This document shows positions 63,883-64,000 of a DNA stretch of 64,000 nt, piece after piece (within the stretch, counting starts at the first letter, position 1; the number at the start of each line of letters is the position of its first letter). This stretch comes from Hyphomicrobiales bacterium (GTDB lineage: Bacteria > Pseudomonadota > Alphaproteobacteria > Rhizobiales > Rhizobiaceae): contig UEGR01000025.1 in NCBI GenBank assembly GCA_900465685.1, positions 42,184 to 106,183 on the forward strand, written 5' to 3'. Both the position numbers and the translations under genes were made by a program. The notes beneath the pieces are model-generated. The model had not been told where the DNA came from. It worked only from the letters and a program-made list of their open reading frames with translations, and searched no databases.

Positions 63883-64000
63883 TTTCGTTCATCCACAGCG
63901 ATGAAAAATTTTCCATCGAAAGGCTCGTTTTGCCTGTTGCAATCTGCAATGCGTTGGTTCATATACCGCCTGCCTGACGGAAACGACTTCCTTCGGAAAC

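Overview
The window reads as chromosomal DNA of an alphaproteobacterium of the order Hyphomicrobiales, most likely the Brucella/Ochrobactrum group. The basis is GC-rich codon use, the gene families and neighbourhoods (mgsA-glk-ABC-dapB-gpmA; ubiE-ubiB-coaBC; bluB next to tRNA-Leu) and several families of short palindromic intergenic repeats of the kind abundant in Brucellaceae. The genus is an inference from memory; no database was consulted.

Layout. 1-29.3 kb is core chromosome: a drug-efflux MFS gene cut by the window edge, mepA, mgsA, glk, an MsbA-like ABC exporter, dapB, gpmA, tRNA-Leu(CAG), bluB, a cluster of about 100-bp structured repeats (8.77-9.67 kb), a membrane alpha/beta-hydrolase, a phytase-like esterase, a lysoplasmalogenase/aldehyde dehydrogenase pair, an EEP nuclease facing a cardiolipin-synthase-like PLD protein, hdeD, prfC, an APH(3')-II-like kinase gene, coaBC (with an unexpected N-terminal ribbon-helix-helix domain), ubiB, ubiE, upp, a retropepsin-like protease, slyX, a GNAT gene, msrA and tRNA-Ser(GGA).

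29.33-39.7 kb is the accessory region. It starts after tRNA-Ser with a gene-free cassette of hairpins ending in a tRNA-Arg(UCU)-like gene without a normal D arm. Then come a divergent XRE-repressor promoter, small secreted proteins, an AT-rich 502-residue coiled-coil membrane protein, and on the minus strand the remains of a siphophage late region (HNH, small terminase, two small coupled genes, tail chaperone-like, gp10-like, tape measure). Large terminase, portal, capsid, tail-tip, lysis and integrase genes are absent. The right edge cuts into an autotransporter adhesin gene: the junction near 38.19 kb truncates both that gene and a phage cold-shock-domain gene.

40.2-64 kb is chromosome again: a GST, a Tlde1-type L,D-transpeptidase-like protein, a diguanylate cyclase, a DnaQ-like exonuclease, then a long minus-strand catabolic operon (GntR, aldehyde dehydrogenase, SDR, five-gene peptide-type ABC importer, amidase). 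Next is an ECF-type importer operon (S component, fused double ATPase, EcfT) ending in a phosphoribosyltransferase, which suggests nucleobase uptake and trapping. A LysR regulator diverges from an ankyrin-deaminase-MFS operon, and a DHA2-type MFS gene ends the window.

Most notable: the RHH-CoaBC fusion with palindromes at its own promoter, the D-armless tRNA-like gene, the phage/autotransporter junction, the AT-rich 502-aa protein, the APH(3')-II-like gene, and composite palindromic repeats that supply stop codons or C-termini to adjacent genes.
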